A DNA stretch of 64,000 nt from Cardiobacterium valvarum (GTDB taxonomy: Bacteria; Pseudomonadota; Gammaproteobacteria; Cardiobacteriales; Cardiobacteriaceae). The position numbers and the translations under genes are program-made. Shown one piece after another: positions 8,992-16,862 of this stretch. The stretch is taken from contig NZ_UFUW01000001.1 of the NCBI RefSeq assembly GCF_900460955.1, positions 620,001-684,000 of the forward strand, read 5' to 3'. The number at the start of each line of letters is the position of its first letter. Within the stretch, counting starts at the first letter, position 1. The notes under the pieces were generated by a model. The model was not told where the DNA came from, searched no databases, and saw nothing but the letters and a program-made list of their open reading frames with translations.

Positions 8992-9075
8992 CTGCTTTTC
9001 CTTATCATGTTTGAGGCGGGATGAAGGCATTATCGGCACTTCCAACGGTGTTTTGCCGCAGTTTTATGGGGATTA

Positions 9076-9120
9076 TTGCGGTTTTGATGTGTTTTTGGGT
9101 TAATATCGCAACATAGTTGC
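9076..9120. promoter_or_regulatory. Divergent regulatory region between dpaL and the Lrp-type gene
   Basis: TTGCGG (9076-9081) and TAATAT (9101-9106) form a loose promoter for the regulator (19-bp spacer). An inverted repeat GCAAC-ATA-GTTGC (9108-9120) overlaps the expected start region and is a reasonable autoregulatory or dpaL operator site. Both are inferred from the sequence only. Confidence 0.4.
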
Positions 9121-9138
9121 ACAGCCCCGGAGACCAAC

Positions 9139-9600
9139 ATGAAACTCGATGCCTTCGACAAGAAAATCTTGCAGTACTTGCAGGAGGACAACCGCATCGC
9201 CCAGCGCGATCTGGCGGAAAAAGTGAATCTGTCCGCCTCCGCCATCAACCGCCGCATCGCCGCGATGGAAAAAGAAGGGGTGATTAAAGGCAGCGTCGTC
9301 GTGGTGGATGCGGCGAAAATCGGCCGGCCGATTACGGTGATTGCTGAAGTGGCGCTTGCCAACGAGCGCCTCGATTTGCTGCGCGAGGCAAAACGGTGTT
9401 TCAGCGAATGCCTGCAGGTGCAGCAGGTGTATTACGTTACCGGCGAGTTTGATTTCCTGCTGATTTTCGTGGTGCGCGACATGGCGGAATACGAGGCGCT
9501 CACGCAGGAACTCTTTTTCGCCTCCGATAACCTCAAACACTTCCGCACCCTGGTTGCGATGCAGCAGGTGAAACAGGGATTGAGCGTGCTGGCGGATTGA
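9139..9600 (+). CDS. Lrp/AsnC family transcriptional regulator
   Basis: 153 aa, the usual Lrp length. The N-terminal winged helix reads FDKKILQYLQEDNRIAQRDL then AEKVNLSASAINRRIAAME, followed by the alpha/beta RAM ligand-binding domain, with GEFDFLLIFVVRDMAEYE near residue 112. Members bind amino acids and act as octamers on nearby promoters. It is divergent from dpaL with a 147-bp shared control region, so the simplest reading is that it senses a diaminopropionate-like or other amino-acid ligand and controls dpaL and the deacylase. GGAGA lies just before the ATG. Confidence 0.9.
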   Translation: MKLDAFDKKILQYLQEDNRIAQRDLAEKVNLSASAINRRIAAMEKEGVIKGSVVVVDAAKIGRPITVIAEVALANERLDLLREAKRCFSECLQVQQVYYVTGEFDFLLIFVVRDMAEYEALTQELFFASDNLKHFRTLVAMQQVKQGLSVLAD

Positions 9601-9610
9601 TAGGTGGCCG

Positions 9611-10220
9611 CCAAGCGGCGCGGTTACTGGGCTCTTGCGTAGGGCGGACTTTGGCCCGTCATTGAGGGAGTGAAAGCGTTTTTGCGGCGGGCTGAAGCCC
9701 GCCCTACGTTTTGGGAAGCCGCCAAGCGGCGTAAATACTGGACCCCGTCAAGCGGTGAAAACACTGGCCTCGCCAAGCGGCGTGGTTACTGGGCTCTTGC
9801 GTAGGGCGGGCTTTAGCCCGCCATTAAGGAAGTGAAAGTATTTTTGCGGCGGGCTGAAGCCCGCCCTACGTTTTGGGAAGCTGCCAAGCGGCGTAAATAC
9901 TGGACCCCATCAAGCGGTGAAAACACTGGCCTCGCCAAGTGGCGCGGTTACTGGGCTCTTGCGTAGGGCAGGCTTTAGCCCGCCATCAAGGAAGTGAAAG
10001 TATTTTTGCGGCGGGCTGAAGCCCGCCCTACGTTTTGGGAAGCCGCCAAGCGGCGTAAATACTGGACCCCGTCAAGCGGTGAAAACACTGGCCTCGCCAA
10101 GCGGCGTGGTTACTGGGCTCTTGCGTAGGACGGACTTTGGCCCGCCATTGAGGGGGTGAAAGCGTTTTTGCGGCGGGCTGAAGCCGCCAAGCGTCGTCAT
10201 TGCTGGGCCCGCCAAGCGGG
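9611..10220. repeat. Tandem array of a 162-bp repeat, nearly four copies
   Basis: CCAAGCGGCG + TGGTTACTGG recurs at 9611, 9773, 9935 and 10097, exactly 162 bp apart. Each unit carries a GTAGGGCGGGCTTTAGCCCGCC hairpin arm, a 30-nt spacer, and GCGGGCTGAAGCCCGCCCTACG, so the two arms can also pair with each other as one long cruciform. Three copies of CCAAGCGG per unit tie it to the dispersed repeat family. The last copy is truncated and diverged. No protein-coding sense is apparent. Confidence 0.9.
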
Positions 10221-10240
10221 ATAACACCACGCGTTCTCTG

Positions 10241-10267
10241 CAAAAAAAAGCCCGCACGTGGCGGGCT
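10241..10267 (-). terminator. Terminator of the broken carbamoylase gene
   Basis: AGCCCGC-ACGTG-GCGGGCT (10250-10267), followed on the reverse strand by eight T residues. Confidence 0.85.
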
Positions 10268-10284
10268 TACCGGGCGGTGACGTG

Positions 10285-11520
10285 TCATTGCCGCATCGCG
10301 CGGACATAGACCACGTTCGGCAGCACGTTAGCGCCGTTTTCCAGATCTTCCGGGGCGCTGTATTCCGTGACGTTGTGGCTGATGCCGTCCTTGCAGGGCA
10401 CGAAGATCATCCCCGCCGGGCAGACACCTGCCATGAATTGCACATCGTGGCCTGCGCCGCTCGGCATGTGGCGGTTGCTGAAGCCTTGCGCTTTTGCCTC
10501 CGCTTCCACTGCGCCAACGATTTCTGCGGCGAAGACGACCGGGTTGAAGCGCACCAGCGAGCGGTAGCTGATTTCCGTGCCTTCTTCCTTAGCGGCGGCG
10601 AGGGCGTAGTCGTGCAGCATCTTTTCCGCCTGTTTCAGCAGCTCGTTGTCGGTGTTGCGCAGGTCAATGGTGCCGACGGCATGGTCGGGGATGACGTTGA
10701 TCAGGTTCGGTTTGAAGTCGATATAGCCGACGATCGCGACCTGGTTGCCGCCGGGGGTTTTGCTGATTTCACGCGCGTAGGTGGTGATTTTCGTTGCGAC
10801 CAGTCCGGCGTCGTGGCGCATGCTCATCGGCGTGGTGCCGGCGTGGTTGGTCACGCCCTTGATGGTGTATTCGTTCCAGGAAATGCCCTGCACGCCGGTA
10901 ACGACGCCGATGTTGATCTTGTCTTTGTCGAGAATCGGCCCCTGCTCGATGTGCAGCTCAAGGTAGCTGTCCACCGCGAAATCGCCCGTTTTCGCCTCGC
11001 CCTTGTAGCCGATGGTGGCAAGGGCTTCGCCGACGCTGATACCGTCCAGGTCTTTGGCGGCGAGCACGTCCGCAAGCGGGTACTGTTTCGACCAGACGAC
11101 GCTGCCCATCATGTCCGGCTGGAAGCGCACGCCTTATTCGTTGGTGAGGAAGGTGACGGCGACCGGGCGGTGCGGGCGGATGCCGGCGTCTTTCAGGGTG
11201 GCGACGACTTCAAGGCCGGAGAGGACGCCGTAGTTGCCGTCATAGAGGCCGCCGGTGCCGCCGGTGTCGATGTGCGAGCCGATCATGACCGGCGGCAGGT
11301 CGGTTTCACCGGCATAGACGCCGGTAACGTTGCCGATTTCATCGACACGGATGCTCATGCCGAGCGCCTTCATTTTGCCGACGACGTAATCACGGCCGAG
11401 TTTGTCCTCGGTGGTCGCGGCGAGACGGCAACAGTCGCCGCCGGGCAGGGCGCCGAGTTTGCCGAGTTCAAAAAGGTTGTCCAGCAGTCGTTTGCCGTTG
11501 ATGCGCAGTTTTCCGCTCAT
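10285..11520 (-). pseudogene. M20 family N-carbamoyl-L-amino acid hydrolase, in-frame stop at codon 129
   Basis: The reading frame starts at 11520 (GAGG upstream) and reads a typical Zn-dependent carbamoylase/hydantoinase-family protein: MIGSHIDTGGTGGLYDGNYG, then ...FLTNE, a TAA at 11136-11134, then GVRFQPDMMGS in the same frame to 10285. Relatives read NEEGVRF, so one G-to-T change turned the second Glu of the catalytic/metal-binding pair into a stop. The rest is intact (GVTNHAGTTPMSMRHDA, PSGAGHDVQFM, GISHNVTEY), about 411 codons in all. Either a very recent pseudogene or a sequencing error. Truncation after 128 aa would remove most of the active site; reinitiation at the GTG at 11130 cannot restore it. 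The substrate was probably an N-carbamoyl or ureido amino acid. Confidence 0.85.
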
Positions 11521-11727
11521 TTTTCACCTCGTGGGGGTTAGTTTGGGGTGAGCCCAGTGTAGGGAGGCGGCCTGCGGCAGGGCTGCGTTTTTATTGTGGA
11601 TGACGCAACGGGTTTGCGTTTACTGGCAGGGTTTTACGTGGATGTTTCAGTGGTTTACCGTGGTTTTTCAGTTCCTGGTTATTCCCACCGTGTGAATAGC
11701 CGCCAAGCGGCGTGGTTGCTGGGTTGT

Positions 11728-11757
11728 TAAAAAGCCCTTCCGTGAGGAAGGGCTTTT
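11728..11757. terminator. Bidirectional terminator
   Basis: AAAAAGCCCTTCC-GTGA-GGAAGGGCTTTTC; it lies just past the leftward beta-propeller gene (stop at 11777). A CCGCCAAGCGG repeat precedes it at 11700. Confidence 0.85.
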
Positions 11758-11776
11758 CTTGGGCACAAGCGGCGGT

Positions 11777-12943
11777 TTAGTAACAGACGTTGTTGGTGCT
11801 GCTCATACGGATGAAGTTCGGCTGGACGATGCCCGTCAACGGGATATCCGGCAGGCGTTCCATGTGTTGCAGGTCGTAGCAGCCAAGCAGCGGTTGGTAT
11901 TGCCGCCCGAACAGCACTTTTTTGCTGTCGCCGCTGATCCACATATCGAGCACGTCTTCGTCGTAGCCGAAATCGAGCTGGGTGCGGTTGTTCAAGTCAG
12001 CGAAGGGGTGGATGCTGAGGTGGCGGTCGCCGCCGACGACAAGGTAGCGGTCCAGCCAGCCGGTGCGGAAGACGCGCGGGCGGTAGCCGAGGTCAAGGCG
12101 CTGCGGTTCGTCGCCTTTGTCGAGTTCGTAGATGAGCAGCCGCCCGCTGGTGTCGCCAAAGATGACGTGACGCATGCCGTTGTCGATGAAGGGCTCCAGG
12201 AGCGGTTCGTTCAGCTTGCGCGATTTGTACATCGGCCCGGTTTTGATGATTTTGCCGCTGTCGGCGAAGTAGATGATGCCTTCGTCGGCGTAGTAGGTGT
12301 TAAAGGCGATGAGGCGGTCTTCAAAGCTCGGTGCGCCGCGCCCCAAGCCACGCGTTTCACCGATATCGATGGTCTGCCAGCCCGCCTCCGGGTTCAGGAA
12401 GCTGTATTGGTAAATCAGCGGGGTGTTTTCTTGCAGCACCCAGAAGGTCTGGCTGTAGATGCTGAAGATGGTGGAGAAGCGGGTGTAGAGGTTCTGGAAG
12501 GTTTTTTCCGGCACGCTCACTTCGCCGCTGCGGTAATCGATCATGCCGATGCGGTCTTCGAAGACGACGGCGAGTTTGCTGCTCTCCGGCACGAAGACGA
12601 GGCGCATGGCGCGGCTGGGGATGGGGATTTCCCGCATGTCGCGGTTTTCGAGGTCGTAGAGGACGATGGCGTAGCGGAGCTGGTCGCTGACGGCAAGGTA
12701 GGGTTTGTCGGTGCTGGATGAGAGAACGCGCACGGCGACGGGGAAGCGGATGGTATCGGTCTGCCGCCCGGCTTCGAGGTCAACGACGGCGACTTGCGGC
12801 ATACCGCTGCTGCCGACGAAGACGTAGCGGGTCGGATCATAGAGGCTTTCCGGCGTGGCAGCGGGCGTTTCAGGCGCATCTTGCGCCCAGAGCGGGCGGG
12901 CAAGCAGCGCTGCACCGCCAAGAACGAGGTGACGACGCTTCAT
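11777..12943 (-). CDS. Exported beta-propeller (YVTN/WD-like) protein
   Basis: 388 aa from ATG 12943 (GGAG upstream). It opens with MKRRHLVLGGAALLARPLWA, an export signal with twin Arg, then a series of 40-50 residue blade-like units such as YVFVGSSGMPQVAVVDLEAG, DKPYLAVSDQLRYAIVLYDL and RHVIFGDTSGRLLIYELDKG, as in periplasmic seven-bladed propellers. No catalytic motif is recognised. Its start overlaps the end of the upstream thioredoxin-like gene by 4 nt, so it belongs to the SCO1-thioredoxin operon. A role as periplasmic scaffold or sensor for metal/redox work is plausible from context only. Confidence 0.65.
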   Translation of the reverse strand: MKRRHLVLGGAALLARPLWAQDAPETPAATPESLYDPTRYVFVGSSGMPQVAVVDLEAGRQTDTIRFPVAVRVLSSSTDKPYLAVSDQLRYAIVLYDLENRDMREIPIPSRAMRLVFVPESSKLAVVFEDRIGMIDYRSGEVSVPEKTFQNLYTRFSTIFSIYSQTFWVLQENTPLIYQYSFLNPEAGWQTIDIGETRGLGRGAPSFEDRLIAFNTYYADEGIIYFADSGKIIKTGPMYKSRKLNEPLLEPFIDNGMRHVIFGDTSGRLLIYELDKGDEPQRLDLGYRPRVFRTGWLDRYLVVGGDRHLSIHPFADLNNRTQLDFGYDEDVLDMWISGDSKKVLFGRQYQPLLGCYDLQHMERLPDIPLTGIVQPNFIRMSSTNNVCY

Positions 12944-13473
12944 GGCGTATCTCCTGCCTGCCTGGCGAGGCACTGCGCATAGGCGAGAAGCGCGTCGCCG
13001 TCGTGCAGGGCGCCGGTGGATTTGGCGACCATTTTGCCGTCCACATACCAGGCGGAGAGCGGCAGGCCGACGCCGCCGAGTCTCTTCAGCAGGCTGCTGT
13101 CACCGCTGTTATCGCGCGGCAGTTTGTTGATTTTCAGATCGGCGAAGAGGGCATCTATTTGCGCGGCATCATCGCCGAGGTTGAGGGTGATGATGTCAAA
13201 TGGCGTGTCTTCGCGTTGCGCGAGCTGGTCAAGCAGCGGCAGTTCGGCGCGGCAGGGCGTGCACCACAGCGCCCAGACGTTAAGCAGCGCTACTTTGTGC
13301 TTGCCGTCATATTTGATGAGTTCGCCCAGCGGGGTAGCAGCGGAGGCAGGCAGGAAACCTTCCGGCGGGGTGCATTCGGCTTTGGGCGGGTTCATGGGCA
13401 GGATAACCGCTGGCCCCGCCAGCGCCGCCGTAGCGGCGAGCAGCAGGGCAGCAAGGGCGTGACGGGTTTTCAT
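12940..13473 (-). CDS. TlpA-like periplasmic thioredoxin
   Basis: 177 aa. A signal peptide (MKTRHALAALLLAATAALAG) precedes a thioredoxin fold with the active site VWALWCTPCRAELPLL (WCxPC near residue 72) and a cis-Pro loop GGVGLPLSAWYVDG. TlpA/ResA-type proteins reduce disulfides on copper or heme-binding partners in the periplasm. The gene overlaps SCO1 upstream and the propeller downstream by 4 nt each, so translation of all three is coupled. The pairing with SCO1 suggests reduction of the SCO1 CxxxC or of the cytochrome oxidase CuA site; that link is inference. Confidence 0.85.
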   Translation of the reverse strand: MKTRHALAALLLAATAALAGPAVILPMNPPKAECTPPEGFLPASAATPLGELIKYDGKHKVALLNVWALWCTPCRAELPLLDQLAQREDTPFDIITLNLGDDAAQIDALFADLKINKLPRDNSGDSSLLKRLGGVGLPLSAWYVDGKMVAKSTGALHDGDALLAYAQCLARQAGDTP

Positions 13474-14207
13474 GCCTTGTCCCCCCGGTCTTTGGCGATG
13501 GCTTTTTCAATGTCGCGCGCGAGTTTGTCTGCGCCACTTTGGTAGTCGAAGACGTCGATCATTTCGCGCTTCGGCGAGAGCAGGTAAATCATGGTGCTGT
13601 GATAGACGGTGTAGCCCTGGGGCAGGTCGGGCGGGGTCACTTTTTTGCCTTTGTGGCGGTAGCCGAAGGTGGCATTGAAGCGCTTGGCGGTTGCCTCAAT
13701 GGTCGGCATGTCGCCGGTGAGGCCGATGATGCGCGGGCTGAAATAATTGGTGTACTGGTTGAGCACTTTTGAATTGTCACGCAGCGGGTCAATGCTGATG
13801 AACACGGGCTGGATGACGTCCGGCTCTTTCACCTTTTTCAGCATTTCACCGAATTCGTACAAGGTCGTCGGGCAGACGTCCGGGCAGGAGGTGAAGCCGA
13901 AGGCGAGCAGCAGGTATTTGTCGGCAAAAGGCGCATCGGCATCGGTCACGGGTTTGTCTTCCGGGCCGGTCAGGGCGAAGTGGTAGGTATCGCCGATGAC
14001 GGGCGGCGCGGTCGGCACGGCGGTACCGGTTGGCACCGCATCGGCAGCCATTTCCGTGGTAGCGGCAGAAGCAGTGGTTTCTGAGGTGGCGGCAGGGGTG
14101 GTGGTTTCCGGGGCAGCTGCAGGGGCAGCTTGTTCCGCCAGTGTGACAGGGGTGGTGAGGGCGGTGAAGAGGGTAGCGGCGAGGAGGGAACGAAGCGGGT
14201 AGGTCAT
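13470..14207 (-). CDS. SCO1/SenC family copper chaperone
   Basis: 245 aa from ATG 14207 (GGAG upstream). A signal sequence is followed by an Ala/Thr/Glu low-complexity linker (residues about 25-75) and a thioredoxin-like domain carrying the copper ligands CPDVC (in FGFTSCPDVCPTTLYEF) and the distal His in VYHSTMIYLL. SCO proteins deliver copper to cytochrome c oxidase CuA or work in copper/thiol redox in the periplasm. It is the first gene of a leftward three-gene operon with a TlpA-like protein and a beta-propeller. No oxidase subunit gene is in the window. Confidence 0.9.
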   Translation of the reverse strand: MTYPLRSLLAATLFTALTTPVTLAEQAAPAAAPETTTPAATSETTASAATTEMAADAVPTGTAVPTAPPVIGDTYHFALTGPEDKPVTDADAPFADKYLLLAFGFTSCPDVCPTTLYEFGEMLKKVKEPDVIQPVFISIDPLRDNSKVLNQYTNYFSPRIIGLTGDMPTIEATAKRFNATFGYRHKGKKVTPPDLPQGYTVYHSTMIYLLSPKREMIDVFDYQSGADKLARDIEKAIAKDRGDKA

Positions 14208-14426
14208 GGCTGACTCCGGTTGAAAAACTACCCGCATTATAGCGGGATGGGCGCATACTTTACCGCTTGCGCGGGCAATCCTGCCGCTTTGTCATGCTGC
14301 GGTGAAAGCGCGTGGTTGACCCGGCAGGCGGATGCCGCGCGGCGCCAATCCTAACCAAGCGTAAAGGACGCATCGCCGCGAATCCGCTAAGATGCGCCGC
14401 CTCAATCCCCCACTAAGGAGACAACC

Positions 14427-14816
14427 ATGAGAAAAACCCTGCTCGCCACACTTGCCGCCGCCCTCACCGCCGGAGCTGCTTTTGCCGAAGTGCCGCTGAA
14501 AGCGCTGCAAGACCTGCCGAAAGATGCCTACATTCCCGCTGGCGTGACCTTCATTGAAGGCGCGGATGACGAAACCGGCGGCGTTGATTTCACCGTACAA
14601 AGCAGCGGTAAACTCGCCGATATTGCCGCCGACATTCAGGCCAAAGCACAGGAACGCGGCTGGACCGAGGCGGCGAACGAAGTCGGCGAAGACAGCGCCA
14701 AATTCGAATACAAGAAGATGAACGGCGACGAGCTGGAATACAGCGTCAATTACGTCCTCCTGCCGGAAGGCGGCAAGACGCAGATAGAAGTCGTCTTTCT
14801 GGATGAACGGAAATAA
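14427..14816 (+). CDS. Small secreted protein of unknown function
   Basis: 129 aa with a clean Sec signal (MRKTLLATLAAALTAGAAFA, cleaved before EV). The mature part is acidic, about 109 aa, with alternating strand/helix character (YIPAGVTFIEGADDETGG, then KLADIAADIQAKAQERGW) and no Cys. AAGGAGA lies at good distance before the ATG, and a strong terminator follows, so it is monocistronic. I do not recognise the family; a soluble periplasmic protein is all that can be said. Confidence 0.75.
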   Translation: MRKTLLATLAAALTAGAAFAEVPLKALQDLPKDAYIPAGVTFIEGADDETGGVDFTVQSSGKLADIAADIQAKAQERGWTEAANEVGEDSAKFEYKKMNGDELEYSVNYVLLPEGGKTQIEVVFLDERK

Positions 14817-14828
14817 GCGCTCATGAGC

Positions 14829-14856
14829 AAAGCCCCACCTGCCGGGGCTTTTTTAT
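14829..14856 (+). terminator. Rho-independent terminator
   Basis: AAAGCCCC-ACCTGCC-GGGGC followed by TTTTTT, 12 nt after the small secreted protein gene. It also lies just 22 nt before the next start codon, so that gene needs its own promoter or readthrough. Confidence 0.88.
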
Positions 14857-14877
14857 ATCAACGGCGAACCCGCTGCC

Positions 14878-16146
14878 ATGCCCTTCCTGCTCGCCTTCTT
14901 CATCGCCATCGCATCCGTCAATGCCAAGGAAGTCCAGCCATCCTCTGCCGATGTCGCACGTCATCAGGCAGAACTGGCGCTGGCCGCCGGCCACATCGCC
15001 GAAGCGCGTTACTGGTATCAGGAGGCGATCGGCCACGACGGTGAGTCTGCCAGCATCGGCGGCGACCCCGCCCTCGTGTACAACCTCGCCATCCTCAACT
15101 ATGGCGACGGCGTGACCCGCAATCTGCACGAATTGCTGGACTACGCCGCCGCAAGCGGCATCAGCGCTGCTGACGTCCTGCTGGGCGATTTGTACGAGAG
15201 CGGACGCAGCGGTTTTCCGCATGATCCCAGCCGTGCTCGCGAGCATTGGCAGCGTGCTGCCGCCGTTGGCGACAATCGCGCTCGTCTACGCCTCGCTGTT
15301 GATGACCCCGCTATGCTGGATGCCGCTGCTGCTGCAGGCGATCCCACTGCCTTATGGCTGCTCGCCTCGCAGGAAGAACAGACAGGCGACGCCGCCCGTG
15401 CGCTGGCGGATTACCGTCGGGCAGCAGCAAACGGTAGTACCGCCGCGATGACCCGCCTCGGCCTGCACTACCTCAGTCTCAGCCCGCCGCACACTTTTGC
15501 CGCGCGGCACTGGCTGGAAAAAGCTGCTGCGCGCGGCGATAGCGTTGCAGAAAACTATCTGCGCTACCTCTATCTGCAACAATCGTCTGACAGCCCCGCC
15601 GCACGCACCACCGCCCGCTGGCTCGCCCGCCTCGCCGTCGCACAGGCAAAGACGGATGGCGATCCCACCCCGCCACGCGCAAACCTGATTAGACATTGCG
15701 AGATCTGGGGCGGCCCAAGCTGCATCAAGACCGGCGACTGGTACTACCGGCAGGGGCGTTACGCCGCTGCCCGCTACTACTGGGAAAAATCCGTCAAGGC
15801 TGACTATGACGATACCGTCCGGATGCTGCTTGGCAGCATGGATTACGACGCCGGCAACCATGCCGCCGCCTATCGCCATTGGGACAATGCTATCCGCCAC
15901 CGGATGGCAAATGAATATCTTGCCCGCGCGTGGACGGCATGGCCCTGCTACCCCTACAACGTCCCCGCCCACGATAAAGTGCGCCGCGAATGGTGCCGCC
16001 TCGCTGAGCCGCTTCTGGATGACGGCACCCGCACCCGCTATTTGAAAGCTTGCGAAGAGTCGCCCATGGCATCGCGCCTATACATCTCACTCCCTCCGAT
16101 ACCGGAAGGATGCCGGAAATGGGTCCTCCCGAATTCCCACAAATAG
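14878..16146 (+). CDS. Exported Sel1-like (TPR-type) repeat protein
   Basis: 422 aa. A short signal (MPFLLAFFIAIASVNA) is followed by Sel1-like helical repeats of about 36 residues, for example VLLGDLYESGRSGFPHDPSR then AREHWQRAAAVGDNRARLRL, AARHWLEKAAARGDSVAENY and AARYYWEKSVKADYDDTVRM. Several Cys in the last third (CEIWGGPSC, CYPYNV, CRLAEPLL) could form disulfides in the periplasm. Sel1 proteins are scaffolds or envelope-stress and surface proteins; no specific partner is suggested here. The start codon lies just past a terminator and has no clear Shine-Dalgarno, so the start is less certain than the frame. Confidence 0.75.
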   Translation: MPFLLAFFIAIASVNAKEVQPSSADVARHQAELALAAGHIAEARYWYQEAIGHDGESASIGGDPALVYNLAILNYGDGVTRNLHELLDYAAASGISAADVLLGDLYESGRSGFPHDPSRAREHWQRAAAVGDNRARLRLAVDDPAMLDAAAAAGDPTALWLLASQEEQTGDAARALADYRRAAANGSTAAMTRLGLHYLSLSPPHTFAARHWLEKAAARGDSVAENYLRYLYLQQSSDSPAARTTARWLARLAVAQAKTDGDPTPPRANLIRHCEIWGGPSCIKTGDWYYRQGRYAAARYYWEKSVKADYDDTVRMLLGSMDYDAGNHAAAYRHWDNAIRHRMANEYLARAWTAWPCYPYNVPAHDKVRREWCRLAEPLLDDGTRTRYLKACEESPMASRLYISLPPIPEGCRKWVLPNSHK

Positions 16147-16233
16147 GCACTGGTTGCCCGCCAAGCGGCGTAAATACCGGCTTCGCGGGCAAGCACCATA
16201 ATCTCGGCATCACTTCCACCACGGATAACGACC

Positions 16234-16302
16234 ATGTCCCACATCACCCTGCCCCTCGACGACGCCACGCAGCAACTGCTCGAACAGGCTGCCAGCGGGT
16301 AA
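16234..16302 (+). pseudogene. N-terminal remnant of a ribbon-helix-helix type antitoxin
   Basis: A 22-codon frame, MSHITLPLDDATQQLLEQAA + SG, ends at a TAA that is also the first arm of a terminator. The sequence looks like the first strand and helix of a VapB/CopG-type antitoxin, whose full length would be 70-90 aa. It reads as a decayed toxin-antitoxin locus cut by the terminator or repeat. A genuine 22-aa peptide is possible but less likely. Confidence 0.5.
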
Positions 16303-16325
16303 AGCCCCGCCTGCCGGGGCTTTTT
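16301..16325 (+). terminator. Rho-independent terminator
   Basis: AAAGCCCCGCCTGCCGGGGC plus TTTTT. Almost identical to the terminator at 14829, which may have been duplicated. Confidence 0.8.
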
Positions 16326-16345
16326 GATGCACAGCCCTTCGTATT

Positions 16346-16451
16346 CGTACACGACAAAAAGCCTCGCAACGATGCCGCTCGGCGAGCCCAGTATTTATAC
16401 CGCTTGACGGGCCCAGTAACGACGCCGCTTGGCAGATTTTTGTCGTGTACG
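16346..16451. repeat. 15-bp inverted repeat flanking a 76-bp core
   Basis: CGTACACGACAAAAA (16346-16360) and its perfect reverse complement TTTTTGTCGTGTACG (16437-16451) bracket a segment made of CCAAGCGG-type repeats. The layout resembles a small MITE-like element; no direct target duplication is obvious. Confidence 0.55.
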
Positions 16452-16589
16452 AAGGCACAGCCAATACAAACCCCGCCAAGCGGGATAAATGCCGGTTTCT
16501 CTATTTGAGATGTTGTCGGCAACGTCTCTACATTTTCCGCGCTGTCGTAGTGCTGCCGTGCTATCCAGAACACTATATCCGCTGGCGGG

Positions 16590-16763
16590 CTATGAATCGT
16601 GTTGCCGCCGCTCTGCGCGGATTTCCGCCGCCGATAACGGTACCAATGGCCGCAAACAGGCAGCATCAAAATCCCACATCATCTTTTTGCTGATGATGCC
16701 GTGTGCAAACAGATTGACCGCCGTTTCGTGAATAGTGGCGAACGCATCGCTCCTGAATTGCAT
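16590..16763 (-). pseudogene. N-terminal remnant of an XRE/HigA-type antitoxin
   Basis: The reverse frame from ATG 16763 reads 57 residues including AFATIHETAVNLFAHGIISK, MWDFDAACLRPLVPLSAAEI and RAERRQHDS before a stop. This is the conserved N-terminal arm of HTH antitoxins of the HigA/NadS kind (AIHET...FDALCL...IRALRE), which lies just before the helix-turn-helix. The HTH itself is missing, so the gene is broken. With the remnant at 16234 it marks a decayed toxin-antitoxin site. Confidence 0.55.
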
Positions 16764-16828
16764 ACGGTTTCTGCCAATGGACAGCCTGTTACTGTAAACC
16801 GCCGTCCGGCCCCTACAGGCGCAAGCGC

Positions 16829-16834
16829 TATAAT
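16829..16834 (+). promoter_or_regulatory. Candidate -10 element of mfd
   Basis: A perfect TATAAT 28 bp before the mfd ATG. No good -35 hexamer at 16-18 bp spacing, so the promoter is tentative. Confidence 0.4.
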
Positions 16835-16862
16835 TGCGCGCCCCACGAACGCCGCACAAACC

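Larger units (their letters stand above)
16155..16500. repeat. Scattered CCGCCAAGCGG-type repeats around antitoxin remnants
   Basis: Copies at about 16159 (GCCAAGCGGCGTAAATACCGG), 16376-16395, 16401-16411, 16424-16434 and 16477-16492, in both orientations. They break up the gap between the Sel1 protein and mfd and surround the short gene remnants listed separately. Confidence 0.7.
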
